NCBI GenBank assembly: GCA_012103315.1
Contig: WLWZ01000004.1
Location: forward strand, 62,001-126,000
Direction: 5' to 3'
DNA length: 64,000 nucleotides
From: Alphaproteobacteria bacterium
GTDB taxonomy: Bacteria; Pseudomonadota; Alphaproteobacteria; MPNO01; UBA2964
The notes beneath the pieces were generated by a model, which worked only from the letters and a program-made list of their open reading frames with translations, did no database searches and was not told the DNA's origin. The translations under genes were made by a program, and so were the position numbers. This document shows positions 9,577-18,700 of the stretch, piece after piece. The stretch's first letter is position 1; every line of letters starts with the position of its first letter.

Positions 9577-11520
9577 ATGGCCAAAGTTATCGGTATTGAT
9601 TTAGGAACCACCAATTCCTGTGTTGCTGTCATGGAGGGCAGCGAAGCGCGCGTAATTGAAAATAGCGAAGGCGGTCGGACGACCCCTTCCATGGTCGCGT
9701 TTACGGAAGACGGCGAACGTCTGGTTGGCCAGGCGGCAAAACGCCAAGGTGTAACAAACCCGGAGAACACGCTGTTCGCCATCAAACGGTTGATCGGCCG
9801 CACGTTCGACGATCCGGTGACGGCGAAGGACAAAGACCTCGTCCCCTATTCGATCATTAAGGCCGATAACGGTGATGCCTGGGTTGATTCCCGGGACAAG
9901 CAATATTCGCCGAGCGAAATCTCTGCCTTTATTCTGATGAAGCTGAAGGAAGACGCCGAGGCGCATCTCGGCGAGGATGTCACCGAAGCGGTTATTACGG
10001 TTCCTGCTTACTTCAATGACTCGCAGCGGCAGGCAACAAAAGATGCCGGGCGGATTGCTGGACTGGATGTCTTGCGCATTATCAATGAGCCGACAGCCGC
10101 GGCTCTGGCTTATGGTCTCGATAAAAAAGAAACGGGAACCATTGCGGTTTATGACCTTGGTGGCGGTACGTTTGACGTCTCTGTTCTCGAAATTGGTGAC
10201 GGTGTTTTCGAAGTAAAATCAACTAATGGCGATACATTCCTCGGCGGTGAAGATTTCGATGCTAAAATCATCGATTATCTTGCCGAAGAGTTTAAAAAAG
10301 AGCAGGCAATCGATCTGCGGTCCGACAAGCTTGCGCTGCAACGTTTGAAGGAAGCGGCTGAGAAAGCCAAGATCGAACTGTCTTCGGCAACCCAGACCGA
10401 AGTCAATCTGCCCTTTGTAACGGCCGATGCCACTGGGCCAAAGCATCTCAATATTAAACTCACCCGCGCCAAGCTTGAGGCGCTGGTCGAAGACCTTGTG
10501 ACACGCACGATTGATCCGTGTAAGGGCGCCTTGAAGGACGCCGGTCTCTCTGCCGGTGAAATCGACGAGGTAATCCTGGTTGGTGGCATGACGCGTATGC
10601 CCAAGGTTATCGAAGCTGTGAAATCATTCTTTGGCCGCGAGCCACATCGCGGGGTCAATCCGGATGAGGTCGTTGCGACCGGCGCCGCAATTCAGGCCGG
10701 CGTTCTGACGGGTGATGTTAAAGACGTTCTGCTTCTTGATGTGACGCCTTTGTCGCTCGGCATCGAGACATTGGGCGGCGTGTTCACGCGGTTGATTGAT
10801 CGCAATACAACAATCCCGACCAAGAAGAGCCAGACTTTCTCGACCGCTGAAGACAATCAGAACGCGGTGACAATTCGCGTGTTCCAGGGCGAACGTGAAA
10901 TGGCGTCGGACAATAAAATCCTTGGCCAGTTTGACTTGATGGGAATCCCGGCTTCGCCACGTGGTGTGCCGCAGATCGAAGTGACCTTCGACATCGATGC
11001 GAACGGCATTGTTAATGTTGGCGCGAAAGACAAGGCGACCGGCAAGGAACAGCAGATCCGCATTCAGGCATCTGGCGGTCTTAGCGAAGACGAAATCGAA
11101 ACCATGGTCCAGGATGCTGAGAGCCATGCTGAAGATGATCAGGCTCGCAAGGAAAAGGTTGAGCTGTTTAATCAGGCGGATGGCCTGGTTTACGCGACGG
11201 AGAAAAACCTCACGGAGCATGGTGATAAAATCGATGAGGCCGATAAGGCACAAGTCGAAGCAGATATTGCGGCTCTTCGCGAAGTAATGGACGGTGACGA
11301 TAGTGAGGCTATTAAGGCTAAGCTTGAAGCTCTGTCGCAATCGGCCATGAAGCTTGGTGAAGCCATGTATAAGGCCGAGCAGGAAGGCGCTGCTGAGGGT
11401 GGAGAAGGTTTCACTGATGCCGGTGCTGCAGATGATGCTAGTGCCGCTGCTGACGACCCGACGGTGGTCGACGCTGACTTCGAAGAGGTTGACGACGACA
11501 AGAAAGACAAGTCTGCGTAA
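9577..11520 (+). CDS. dnaK: Chaperone protein DnaK (Hsp70)
   Basis: A 647-residue Hsp70 chaperone. ATPase domain: [17 protein letters not shown] at the N-terminus, [59 protein letters not shown]. Substrate domain: [18 protein letters not shown] short acidic tail near EEVDDDKK closes the protein. It works with DnaJ and GrpE, both in this window. Preceded by an RpoH-type promoter and followed by dnaJ after 44 bp, so the pair is very likely heat-induced together. Confidence 0.99.
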   Translation: MAKVIGIDLGTTNSCVAVMEGSEARVIENSEGGRTTPSMVAFTEDGERLVGQAAKRQGVTNPENTLFAIKRLIGRTFDDPVTAKDKDLVPYSIIKADNGDAWVDSRDKQYSPSEISAFILMKLKEDAEAHLGEDVTEAVITVPAYFNDSQRQATKDAGRIAGLDVLRIINEPTAAALAYGLDKKETGTIAVYDLGGGTFDVSVLEIGDGVFEVKSTNGDTFLGGEDFDAKIIDYLAEEFKKEQAIDLRSDKLALQRLKEAAEKAKIELSSATQTEVNLPFVTADATGPKHLNIKLTRAKLEALVEDLVTRTIDPCKGALKDAGLSAGEIDEVILVGGMTRMPKVIEAVKSFFGREPHRGVNPDEVVATGAAIQAGVLTGDVKDVLLLDVTPLSLGIETLGGVFTRLIDRNTTIPTKKSQTFSTAEDNQNAVTIRVFQGEREMASDNKILGQFDLMGIPASPRGVPQIEVTFDIDANGIVNVGAKDKATGKEQQIRIQASGGLSEDEIETMVQDAESHAEDDQARKEKVELFNQADGLVYATEKNLTEHGDKIDEADKAQVEADIAALREVMDGDDSEAIKAKLEALSQSAMKLGEAMYKAEQEGAAEGGEGFTDAGAADDASAAADDPTVVDADFEEVDDDKKDKSA

Positions 11521-11564
11521 GGCGATATTTTTAGACCCGTCGTAATCGTGCCGGAGTTCGCCTA

Positions 11565-12698
11565 ATGGCCAAACAGGATTTTTATGATGTTCTGGGCGTT
11601 GCCCAGAATTCGTCAGCCGACGAAATCAAAAAAGCCTATCGCAAGAAAGCGATGCAATATCACCCTGACCGCAACCAGGGTGACGAAGCGGCTGAACAAA
11701 AATTCAAAGAAGCTGGTGAAGCCTATGACATCCTGAAGGATGATCAGAAGCGCGCTGCCTATGATCAATACGGTCACGCCGCATTTGAAGGCAATGGCGG
11801 CGGCGGCTTCGGTGGCGGTGGGTTTGCGGACATCTTTGATGAGATGTTTGGCGACTTTAACGGGCGGCAACAATCTGGTGGCCGGGCTTCCCGTGGGTCA
11901 GATCTTCGCTACAACTTAGAGATTTCGCTCAATGATGCACATCGTGGCCGTGAAACCAGAATTCGTGTTCCGACCTCGGTTAATTGTGAAACCTGTAGCG
12001 GTTCGGGCGCTCAAAAAGGTACCCAGCCATCGACTTGTGGGACCTGTCAGGGACATGGCAAGGTCCGCGCCAGCCAAGGCTTCTTTACAATTGAGCGTAC
12101 TTGCCCGACTTGTCAGGGCGAAGGTCGCGTTATCGCATCACCTTGCGGCAATTGCAGTGGGACTGGCGCAGTCCGAAAAGAAAAGACTTTAGAAGTAACC
12201 ATCCCCGCTGGTGTTGAAGACGGTATGCGAATTCGCCTTTCTGGCGAAGGTGAGGCTGGTGGTCGCGGCGCGCCAGCTGGGGATTTGTATATATTTATCG
12301 CAGTTGGTGCTCACCCTTTGTTCCAGCGCGACGGGGCTGATATTTTCTGCGCTGTGCCGATACCGATGACGACGGCAGCTCTCGGCGGTTCAGTTGAAGT
12401 GCCTTCTATTGATGGCAGCCGCGCCAAGGTGACGATTCCTGTTGGGGCGCAGTCGGGCCATCGGATGCGGCTACGCGCTAAAGGAATGAGCGGTCTGCAT
12501 GGCAAAGGCCGTGGTGATATGTATATCGACCTACAGGTTGAAACGCCGGTTAACCTGACCAAGGCACAAAAAGAGAAGCTGCAGGAATTTCAGACCGCGT
12601 TGAAACCGACGGGTAAGGGGGGTGGAAAATCGACCAGCCCTGAATCTGAAGGTTTTTTCACCAAAGCGAAAGAGCTGTGGGACGACCTGACTGATTGA
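11565..12698 (+). CDS. dnaJ: Chaperone protein DnaJ (Hsp40)
   Basis: A 377-residue type I DnaJ. J domain at residues 1-70 with the HPD motif (QYHPDRNQ), a Gly/Phe-rich linker, four CxxCxGxG zinc repeats ([40 protein letters not shown]) and the C-terminal substrate domain. It stimulates DnaK ATPase and delivers clients. Directly downstream of dnaK. An inverted pair TAAGGCGA/TTCGCCTAA brackets the intergenic gap, but it is not a typical terminator. Confidence 0.98.
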   Translation: MAKQDFYDVLGVAQNSSADEIKKAYRKKAMQYHPDRNQGDEAAEQKFKEAGEAYDILKDDQKRAAYDQYGHAAFEGNGGGGFGGGGFADIFDEMFGDFNGRQQSGGRASRGSDLRYNLEISLNDAHRGRETRIRVPTSVNCETCSGSGAQKGTQPSTCGTCQGHGKVRASQGFFTIERTCPTCQGEGRVIASPCGNCSGTGAVRKEKTLEVTIPAGVEDGMRIRLSGEGEAGGRGAPAGDLYIFIAVGAHPLFQRDGADIFCAVPIPMTTAALGGSVEVPSIDGSRAKVTIPVGAQSGHRMRLRAKGMSGLHGKGRGDMYIDLQVETPVNLTKAQKEKLQEFQTALKPTGKGGGKSTSPESEGFFTKAKELWDDLTD

Positions 12699-12730
12699 CG
12701 TCTTATCGACGACGTCTCTAAAACACACTC

Positions 12731-12736
12731 TATAAT
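12731..12736 (+). promoter_or_regulatory. Possible -10 element for dapB
   Basis: A perfect TATAAT lies 74 bp before the dapB ATG. The best -35 is TCGACG (12706-12711) with a long 19-bp spacer, so the promoter is only tentative. Confidence 0.3.
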
Positions 12737-12809
12737 TTAAGTCGATCCGGGGTTTCGACCCAGGGTCATGGCGATGTAATGTGCGCGCTCGTAGATAAAG
12801 GATTGCGAA

Positions 12810-13619
12810 ATGACGGATATGAAGATTGGCGTAGTTGGGGCCTCTGGCCGCATGGGTGGCGCTGTAATCCGGCAGGTGACAGAAACCAATGGCTGCGTTG
12901 TTTCTGCAGCGAGTGAACGACCTGACAGCGACGCCATCGGTAAAGACGCCGGTGAGGTCGCGGGGTGTGGGCATCTCGGTGTGGAGATTGTTGATGATGT
13001 TGCGGCGATGTTTGATCAAGTTGATGCGGTCATTGAATTCTCAGTGCCGGAGGCCACCGTTGCACACGCCGCGCGGGCTGCTGATGCGGGCTGTATGCAT
13101 ATCATTGGAACGACCGGACTGACGAAAGAGGATGAAGCATCCCTAGACGTTGCCGGCGAGAAAACCACCATTGTCTATGCACCTAATATGAGCATGGGGG
13201 TCAATATCCTTTTTGCGCTGACCAAGCAGGTTGCCTCCGTTCTCGACGAAGATTTCGATATTGAAGTTGTTGAGATGCACCATCGTCACAAGGTAGATGC
13301 GCCATCGGGTACCGCATTGGGGCTTGGTCGCGCGGCGGCGGCAGGCCGTGGGACGTCCCTGGATGATTCGGGCGTGTTGTCTCGCGAAGGCATTACCGAC
13401 CCACGAGAGCGTGGAACCATCGGGTTTGCCACCTTGCGGGGCGGTGATGTTGCTGGTGAGCATACGGTTATTTTTGCCGCCGATGGCGAACGCGTTGAAT
13501 TGACTCACAAAGCGGGGTCGCGGCAAATTTTTGCGCGCGGTGCGGTACAAGCGGCTCTTTGGGCGCGGGATAAAGACAAGGGCCTTTATTCAATGCTGGA
13601 TGTTTTGCAGCTTGGCTAA
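12810..13619 (+). CDS. dapB: 4-hydroxy-tetrahydrodipicolinate reductase DapB
   Basis: A 269-residue NAD(P)H-dependent reductase of the diaminopimelate/lysine pathway, needed for both peptidoglycan and lysine. N-terminal Rossmann motif IGVVGASGRMGGAVIR, the catalytic block EMHHRHKVDAPSGTALGL (His-His and Lys) and the GEHTVIFAADGERVELTHKA segment are clear. AAAGGA lies 8 bp before the ATG. It follows dnaJ, an order seen in other alphaproteobacteria, and its stop overlaps the end of the convergent ada-like gene. Confidence 0.97.
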   Translation: MTDMKIGVVGASGRMGGAVIRQVTETNGCVVSAASERPDSDAIGKDAGEVAGCGHLGVEIVDDVAAMFDQVDAVIEFSVPEATVAHAARAADAGCMHIIGTTGLTKEDEASLDVAGEKTTIVYAPNMSMGVNILFALTKQVASVLDEDFDIEVVEMHHRHKVDAPSGTALGLGRAAAAGRGTSLDDSGVLSREGITDPRERGTIGFATLRGGDVAGEHTVIFAADGERVELTHKAGSRQIFARGAVQAALWARDKDKGLYSMLDVLQLG

Positions 13620-14482
13620 GCGTCCAGCGAGACTATTTTCGCCGTAACTTCCTGGCCAATCATCGCCAACTTGCGGGACGGTCCCCACCGATATTTTGTA
13701 TCCAGTAAACCGGTCGCTCTGATCGCGCGGTGACAGGGGATGAGATAGGCGACCGGGTTGGCGCCGATGGCGCTGCCGACAGCGCGCGCAGCAGTTGGCT
13801 TGCCGACGGCATTTGCCAGCCCCCCGTAGCTCACAAGGTTTCCCGCTGGAACGGTTAGTAAGGCACGCCACACTTTGATCTGAAAATTAGTTCCAACGAC
13901 AGAGATCGGTATCTTTGCGTTGGCGTTGTGCGACCTAAAAATGGCCTCGGCAAATTCTTCGGTTTGTTCCGGGGCATGGATGAAGTCTGCGGCAGGAAAT
14001 TGAGTCTGAATTGTAGCAAGTGCTGCGTCGGCATTCTTGCCTTCGATAAATTGCAGGCCACAAATGCCACGATCCGTGATCGCGAGAACAAATTCGCCGT
14101 AGAGGCCGGAATGGGTGCCATAACGGACCGTGAGCCCGCCGCCCTGCAGTTTGAATTCTCCGGGTGTCATTGCGTCAAATGACACGAATAAATCGTGCAA
14201 TCTTCCGGGCCCGGAAAGACCAGCATCCAGGCTTGCCTCTAGAACACTTTCACTGCGCCTCAGGGCGTTCTTTGCTTCTTCCAGGCTCAGCGATTGCATG
14301 AACCGCGTCGGGCTCACGCCAGCCCAGCGTGTAAAGAGACGTTGGAAATGATGTCGGCTTAAACTTGCGGCTTGCGCTATTTCGTCCAGGGAAGGCTGGT
14401 CGCGAAAATTTTCGTGTAAGAACCCGATCGCTCTCTCGACGCGCTGATAATCTCTTGTCTGTTGATCGCTCTTTTGGCTCAT
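13616..14482 (-). CDS. Ada-like AraC regulator / methylated-DNA-[protein]-cysteine methyltransferase
   Basis: A 288-residue fusion: AraC-type helix-turn-helix (residues 12-110, with SLDEIAQAASLSRHHFQRLF) and a C-terminal alkyltransferase (residues 125-285) carrying the acceptor motif PCHR (Cys250) and the helix motif SYGGLANAVGKP. It repairs O6-alkylguanine in DNA. Unlike E. coli Ada, it lacks the N-terminal zinc/phosphotriester domain, so methylation sensing would have to differ or the regulator may act only as a repair enzyme. The start at 14482 excludes a 115-codon upstream extension without family similarity. Confidence 0.88.
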   Translation of the reverse strand: MSQKSDQQTRDYQRVERAIGFLHENFRDQPSLDEIAQAASLSRHHFQRLFTRWAGVSPTRFMQSLSLEEAKNALRRSESVLEASLDAGLSGPGRLHDLFVSFDAMTPGEFKLQGGGLTVRYGTHSGLYGEFVLAITDRGICGLQFIEGKNADAALATIQTQFPAADFIHAPEQTEEFAEAIFRSHNANAKIPISVVGTNFQIKVWRALLTVPAGNLVSYGGLANAVGKPTAARAVGSAIGANPVAYLIPCHRAIRATGLLDTKYRWGPSRKLAMIGQEVTAKIVSLDA

Positions 14483-14654
14483 AATGTAGAGGATAAGGAG
14501 CACAATTGGATTCGCCCACCCGGATATTGCGTTCTTTGTGGAAGATTTGTTGGGGGCGAAGAAGAATTTATTGCGCGCCTCAAATCTGATAGCGTTGCTA
14601 TATGTCGGTGTGCTGCATCGATATGCACCCGGTTGTTGGTAGAGTTTGAGTATC

Positions 14655-15455
14655 ATGTCCCTTTCGTTGACGTTTCGAAATTTTGTCGAAAACATCACCC
14701 GTTCATGGGTGTATAGACGACGACTCCCGTCCGATTTCAACAATGTGCCGATTTTCGTCACGCCGGCGGCGGGCTTGAAATTCCTTTTCAAATCTATGAA
14801 AAAAGCCGATCCCCCTCTTTTGCGCAACGTGCAAGAGCTTGTTCAGCCTGGGAATGTCGTCTGGGATATTGGCGCCAACGTTGGGCTGCTGACTTTTGCT
14901 GCCGCCGCTAAATCGGGATCCGGTGGCGCGGTTATATCGTTTGAACCTGACAGTTGGCTCCTCCAGATTTTGCGGCGCTCTCGTTCTGCGCAGCCTGCGA
15001 ATAGTGCGCCGGTTACAATCGTCCCGGTCGCGGTGGCTAGTGGTATTGGTCTTCGACAATTCAATGTTGCGGCCCGCTCCAGGGCGTCAAATTCTTTGGC
15101 GGAGTATGGCCATAGCCAGACCGGCGGCGTGATGGAAGAGTTTACTGTGCCAACATTTACGCTGGACTGGCTGATCGACAACCAGCCGAGGCCAGACCTG
15201 ATCAAATGTGATGTTGAAGGCGCGGAGGTGGAAGTATTCCGCGGCCAAATGAAGACGTTAACTAAAATCCGGCCAATTATTATGTGCGAGGTCGGTGACG
15301 AACAGTCTGATGAAATAACGGCGATCTTTGTTGATAGCGGGTACAAACTCTTTGATGGCGAGAAACCACTTTCGGCCAGCTCGACAGTTTCGCGGGCGAG
15401 CTGGAATACAATCGCGATTCCCGAGGAGAAGTGCGATTCCTTAGTCGGCGCGTAG
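14655..15455 (+). CDS. FkbM family methyltransferase
   Basis: A 266-residue SAM-dependent methyltransferase. The FkbM signatures are GNVVWDIGANVGLLTFAAAA (SAM-binding motif I, around residues 65-85), ISFEPD, and LIKCDVEGAEVEVFRG (motif near residue 190). FkbM enzymes O-methylate sugars or secondary metabolites; the substrate cannot be told here, since the gene stands alone between an ada-like gene and DUF2244 with no polysaccharide cluster around it. ATG at 14655 was preferred to TTG at 14646; the Shine-Dalgarno sequence is weak. Confidence 0.85.
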   Translation: MSLSLTFRNFVENITRSWVYRRRLPSDFNNVPIFVTPAAGLKFLFKSMKKADPPLLRNVQELVQPGNVVWDIGANVGLLTFAAAAKSGSGGAVISFEPDSWLLQILRRSRSAQPANSAPVTIVPVAVASGIGLRQFNVAARSRASNSLAEYGHSQTGGVMEEFTVPTFTLDWLIDNQPRPDLIKCDVEGAEVEVFRGQMKTLTKIRPIIMCEVGDEQSDEITAIFVDSGYKLFDGEKPLSASSTVSRASWNTIAIPEEKCDSLVGA

Positions 15456-15465
15456 GGTATAAAAG

Positions 15466-15485
15466 GTTAATGCGTTAACATTAAC
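15466..15485. repeat. Perfect inverted repeat GTTAATG-N6-CATTAAC
   Basis: Seven-base arms (15466-15472 and 15479-15485) with a 6-nt loop, between the convergent FkbM and DUF2244 genes. The loop completes a GTTAAC palindrome. No T-run follows, so it is not a classic intrinsic terminator; it may be an operator or a simple hairpin. Confidence 0.45.
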
Positions 15486-15550
15486 AGGCGTTAAACCCTG
15501 ACGCTTGATCTCATATAACCGTTGGGTTTTGCCGTCGGAATTGCCGACCC

Positions 15551-16075
15551 TTATTGTGGAAGCGGGTCGCGCTGTAATTTGTTGAGTTCACAACGCAGGG
15601 CTGCTGCCAGATCGTGTTTTTCATGCGGCGCTAAAAAACTGCCAATCTCCAGCACCTTGCCGTGGCTCCGCAGCATTAAAGCACTTTCTGGCGTTGGTGG
15701 ATCTTCGAGATCGATCTTTAGCCAATAGGTCTGGAAAGACCATTTCTGGCGGCGGCCGGTATGGCCGACGCGTTCAATAACGAGCTTATTATCGGTTAGT
15801 TTGACGGTTTCGTAGCGCCTGGCATCGCGGTAATTAAATTTGAAAGCGACATAGACCAGAACAACATCCAGGCCGAGAAAACCAAAGACTGGCCAGGCGC
15901 CGGCTATGACAAAGGCGACTCCCGCCGTAAAGCTGATAACGCCGATTACGGCCATCAAAAGAAGAAACCCCTGCGCCCCGAGACTGGTGTGTGGCTGTAA
16001 CACCGCATCGAAACGGATAGCGGGTGATTCTTCTAAATCAAGCCCATCCGTATAGGTTTGTGCATCCCTGTTCAT
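15551..16075 (-). CDS. DUF2244 family membrane protein
   Basis: A 174-residue protein with a soluble N-terminus, two close hydrophobic segments around residues 35-80, and a C-terminal cytosolic part (RYETVKLTDNKLVIERV, then KWSFQTYWLKIDLE). This is the DUF2244 pattern, a family widespread in alphaproteobacteria and of unknown function, often next to the endonuclease III gene as here (divergent). The ATG at 16075 was preferred over an open extension to 16129. Confidence 0.82.
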   Translation of the reverse strand: MNRDAQTYTDGLDLEESPAIRFDAVLQPHTSLGAQGFLLLMAVIGVISFTAGVAFVIAGAWPVFGFLGLDVVLVYVAFKFNYRDARRYETVKLTDNKLVIERVGHTGRRQKWSFQTYWLKIDLEDPPTPESALMLRSHGKVLEIGSFLAPHEKHDLAAALRCELNKLQRDPLPQ

Positions 16076-16121
16076 GGCGTTTAATTTACCCAGACTCTTG
16101 GGCCGCGCAACAACAATCAAG

Positions 16122-16147
16122 GTTAACAAACATGGTTATGGTTAACG
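16122..16147. repeat. GGTTAAC direct repeats in the DUF2244/nth divergent promoter region
   Basis: GGTTAAC occurs at 16122-16128 and 16141-16147, with a GGTTATG copy between. The ATGGTTAA at 16139-16146 is the reverse complement of TTAACCAT, the half-site associated with CtrA binding in Caulobacter. Possible operator; not tested. Confidence 0.35.
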
Positions 16148-16184
16148 GGATGAACCGTTCGTCGGATTAGGGTAAAAGAAATAT

Positions 16185-16832
16185 ATGGTTATGAAACGCG
16201 AGAACATCGAAGAGTTTTACCGGCGTCTGTCGGAGGCTGATCCAGAGCCCCAAGGGGAGCTCGATTATGTCAATGTCTACACCTTGCTTGTTGCCGTCGT
16301 GTTGTCTGCACAAGCGACAGACGTCGGGGTAAATCGAGCGACAAAGAAGCTTTTTGAAATCGTTGATACGCCGGAAAAAATGGTGAAGCTCGGTGAGAAA
16401 AAGCTTACCAGCCATATCAAAACGATTGGCCTGTATCGTACAAAAGCGAAAAACGTCATTGGATTAAGCGAACTCTTAATTGCCGAGCACAATAGTGAAG
16501 TGCCGCAGGACCGCGATGCCTTGGTCAAGCTGCCGGGGGTTGGTCGTAAAACGGCCAATGTCGTTCTCAACATTGCATTTGGGGAGCCGACGATCGCTGT
16601 CGACACGCACATTTTTCGCATCGGAAACCGCACGGGTATTGCGCCGGGCAAAAATGTTGATGTTGTTGAGCAGGGCTTCTTAAAACGAACGCCGGAGACT
16701 TATATGCTCCACGCTCACCACTGGTTAATCCTGCATGGCCGGTATGTCTGTAAGGCAAGAAAACCTGAATGCCCCGATTGTATCGTTGCCGACCTTTGCC
16801 AGTTCAAGGCCAAAACGACGGTGACGACCTAG
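16185..16832 (+). CDS. nth: Endonuclease III (DNA glycosylase/AP lyase)
   Basis: A 215-residue base-excision repair enzyme removing oxidised pyrimidines. Helix-hairpin-helix LPGVGRKTANVVL with the catalytic Lys122, the catalytic Asp140 in AVDTHIFR, and a C-terminal 4Fe-4S loop with spacing CX6CX2CX5C (Cys189, 196, 199, 205). All functional residues are intact. Divergent from DUF2244 and convergent with a lipoprotein gene. Confidence 0.97.
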   Translation: MVMKRENIEEFYRRLSEADPEPQGELDYVNVYTLLVAVVLSAQATDVGVNRATKKLFEIVDTPEKMVKLGEKKLTSHIKTIGLYRTKAKNVIGLSELLIAEHNSEVPQDRDALVKLPGVGRKTANVVLNIAFGEPTIAVDTHIFRIGNRTGIAPGKNVDVVEQGFLKRTPETYMLHAHHWLILHGRYVCKARKPECPDCIVADLCQFKAKTTVTT

Positions 16833-16844
16833 AAGGTTAGCGCG

Positions 16845-17300
16845 TTAGCTCGTCGCCTTTGCGATAAATTTTTTGCGGATCGCGCTTAGACATTTTGCGA
16901 CGGGGGCGCTCGGGCCTCGTGGGGTCCTTGCTTCAATAAAGGCCACTTCCATAGGGGCGGCCGTGCCAGAATTCTTGGGCGGGTATAAATATAAGTCCAG
17001 TAGGCAACTCTGATCCCGATAACGCCATATCTCTGCTGGCGGGTCGCGGCGTTTAAAGCTCGGCGCGCCCAGCAATCTTAAAAGCCGGTCCTTGTTTTGA
17101 CCTATTAAGGTCTTAGATGTTAGCGGTTTGAAGGCCTTGCGCGCGTCATTCGGCGCACGCGAGGTCGTCTGACTGTTCCCGCTACTCGAAGCATTCCCTG
17201 ACTCGATTCCAGACACATCTGCATTGGTCATTTCGGGGGAGTGCTCCCCGGTGACGCAAGCGGACAACGCTAGGGCCGCGACTAGAATAAATAAACGCAT
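16845..17300 (-). CDS. Small lipoprotein, function unknown
   Basis: A 151-residue protein with a short signal peptide and lipobox LSAC (Cys15), a low-complexity Ser/Asn-rich linker to about residue 55, and a C-terminal part (LIGQNKDRLLRLLGAPSFKRRD, IWRYRDQSCLLDLYLY) that resembles the small SmpA/BamE-like fold often found in envelope lipoproteins. The resemblance is by eye only. Transcribed in the same direction as the bactofilin gene upstream, 44 bp away. Confidence 0.75.
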   Translation of the reverse strand: MRLFILVAALALSACVTGEHSPEMTNADVSGIESGNASSSGNSQTTSRAPNDARKAFKPLTSKTLIGQNKDRLLRLLGAPSFKRRDPPAEIWRYRDQSCLLDLYLYPPKNSGTAAPMEVAFIEARTPRGPSAPVAKCLSAIRKKFIAKATS

Positions 17301-17344
17301 TCGTATATCAGGCGTGAATAACGGCTGAGATTATCAGATTCGGC

Positions 17345-17857
17345 CTAATCGGCTTCAGGGATGATTTCGATCTCGCCGGAAATTTCTCCACCGCGCTCGA
17401 CTTCCAACTGTCTGGCACAAACTTTTCCTGTGACCTGGCCAGTCGATCTAATAATTAAGAGATTACGAGCCGTAATGTTTCCTTCGAAAGAGCCACTTAT
17501 TTCGGCGATCTCAATTTCTGCCTCGCCTTTGAACGTACCGCCTTCGGCAATTTCTATTTCACGACAATCTTTCATGTTTGCCTCGACGCGGCCTTCCACG
17601 ACGAGTTTTTCACAAGCGCTGATTTCGCCGTTGAGGGCAATTTCGCGCCCGACAATGAGTTTCTTGCTGTCACCATAGCTTCCGACAGAACGATCATCGG
17701 CTGGCGTTCCGGAATATTCCCGCGCTCGTCGTACAATTGCCGGACGCGCGCCCTCAGCACGCGATGGGATAATGGGCGCCGCCGCTTCTCCGGGAGGGGT
17801 GCCCTGTGCGACGGGACCACCATTGTCTGACTGGTCATCTGGGTTTTTGGTGAACAT
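17345..17857 (-). CDS. Bactofilin family cytoskeletal protein
   Basis: A 170-residue protein with a flexible, proline-rich N-terminus (about 60 residues) and a right-handed beta-helix of repeats (VGREIALNGEISACEKLVVEGRVEANM, IEIAEGGTFKGEAEIEIAEISGSFEGNI). Bactofilins self-assemble into filaments at the membrane without nucleotide and help place cell-wall enzymes. AAAAGGA precedes the ATG. It sits 27 bp downstream of an EI24-like membrane gene on the same strand. Confidence 0.9.
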   Translation of the reverse strand: MFTKNPDDQSDNGGPVAQGTPPGEAAAPIIPSRAEGARPAIVRRAREYSGTPADDRSVGSYGDSKKLIVGREIALNGEISACEKLVVEGRVEANMKDCREIEIAEGGTFKGEAEIEIAEISGSFEGNITARNLLIIRSTGQVTGKVCARQLEVERGGEISGEIEIIPEAD

Positions 17858-17884
17858 TTGCGCGATCCTTTTTGACGTAGTGAC

Positions 17885-18589
17885 TTATTCGATTGCGGTG
17901 GGTGACGAAGTATTGCTGTCAATTATGGCATCTTTATAGGGAATTCTCTCAAAGATATGGAGCATATAGGCCGCCGCAACAACCGGCATAAACCAATTTA
18001 CCACCGGAATCGTCAGAAGGGATGTGATAATCATGCCCGAGATACAAAGGCGGGTCCGGTGCTGGCGCCAGAATTCCTGTACGGCGACGGGCTCTAAACG
18101 CCTCAGGGCGATGAGTTCAAAGTATTCCCGCCCTAGCAAATATCCGTTCAGCCCAACAAAAACAAAAATATTTATGACGGGAATAAAGAACAATGGCAGA
18201 AAAAGCAGATTTAGGGCGACAACGATTGTGGCGTATCGCAATCCGATAAGAACGGCTTCTGAAACGGTTTGAGGTCGCGGTGGCGGTAGGTCAGGGTAGT
18301 GTTTTTTTTCAACGGCCCGTGCGATTTTTTCGAGCATAAGGGAGACCACGAAGACCATTGCGCCAGGGAATAGTAAGAAGGCGACGATTACAGCTGTTGC
18401 GCCGCCAACGAAATCGACGATCCATTCCAGCCACGCGATGCCGAAAAATCGGGTCGAAACGATCAGCCACCATGTAAAAGTGAGGAGCAAGACAAATATG
18501 CCAATGGCGTAAAGGAGTGACCTCCCTATGACGCTGCGAAAATCGGGGTCAGGGATCTGCCCGATTGCTTTAAAAAATGAGGATATCAT
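17885..18589 (-). CDS. EI24/CysZ-like multi-pass membrane protein
   Basis: A 234-residue integral membrane protein with four to five hydrophobic segments (around residues 25-45, 60-85, 115-150, 190-215) and the family-like loop GLNGYLLGREYFELIALRR. This is the EI24 domain pattern shared with CysZ sulfate transporters. No cysteine-biosynthesis genes lie nearby, so sulfate uptake is only one possibility. First gene of a minus-strand run with bactofilin and the small lipoprotein. Confidence 0.8.
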   Translation of the reverse strand: MISSFFKAIGQIPDPDFRSVIGRSLLYAIGIFVLLLTFTWWLIVSTRFFGIAWLEWIVDFVGGATAVIVAFLLFPGAMVFVVSLMLEKIARAVEKKHYPDLPPPRPQTVSEAVLIGLRYATIVVALNLLFLPLFFIPVINIFVFVGLNGYLLGREYFELIALRRLEPVAVQEFWRQHRTRLCISGMIITSLLTIPVVNWFMPVVAAAYMLHIFERIPYKDAIIDSNTSSPTAIE

Positions 18590-18614
18590 TTAATTATTAT
18601 AGCTCCCTTGGTGC

Positions 18615-18641
18615 GCGAATTGGAACGAAAACGCAATTCGC
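18615..18641. repeat. Inverted repeat GCGAATT-N13-AATTCGC, operator-like
   Basis: Perfect 7-bp arms at 18615-18621 and 18635-18641, ending two bases before the -35 box of the putative PfkB promoter and 26 bp before the divergent EI24 gene start. The position suits a regulator site acting on one or both genes. Confidence 0.4.
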
Positions 18642-18643
18642 CC

Positions 18644-18671
18644 TTGGCGGATTCGACGCGGTGGCTATACT
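18644..18671 (+). promoter_or_regulatory. Putative sigma-70-type promoter of the PfkB kinase gene
   Basis: TTGGCG (18644-18649), 16-bp spacer, TATACT (18666-18671), 29 bp before the ATG, with AAGGAAA as ribosome binding site. Confidence 0.45.
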
Positions 18672-18700
18672 CGCCGCGCTTATTGTCTGAAGGAAATTAA

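Noticed and set aside
10624..11340. 238-codon antisense frame opposite dnaK
   Set aside because: Mirror frame of a highly conserved gene; no independent evidence for coding.
12697..12716. GACGTC pair after dnaJ as a terminator
   Set aside because: Self-complementary short words, no T-run; not a convincing stem-loop terminator.
14655..15455. FkbM methyltransferase as sign of a polysaccharide or secondary-metabolite cluster
   Set aside because: Neighbours are DNA repair and DUF2244 genes; no other biosynthetic genes are adjacent.
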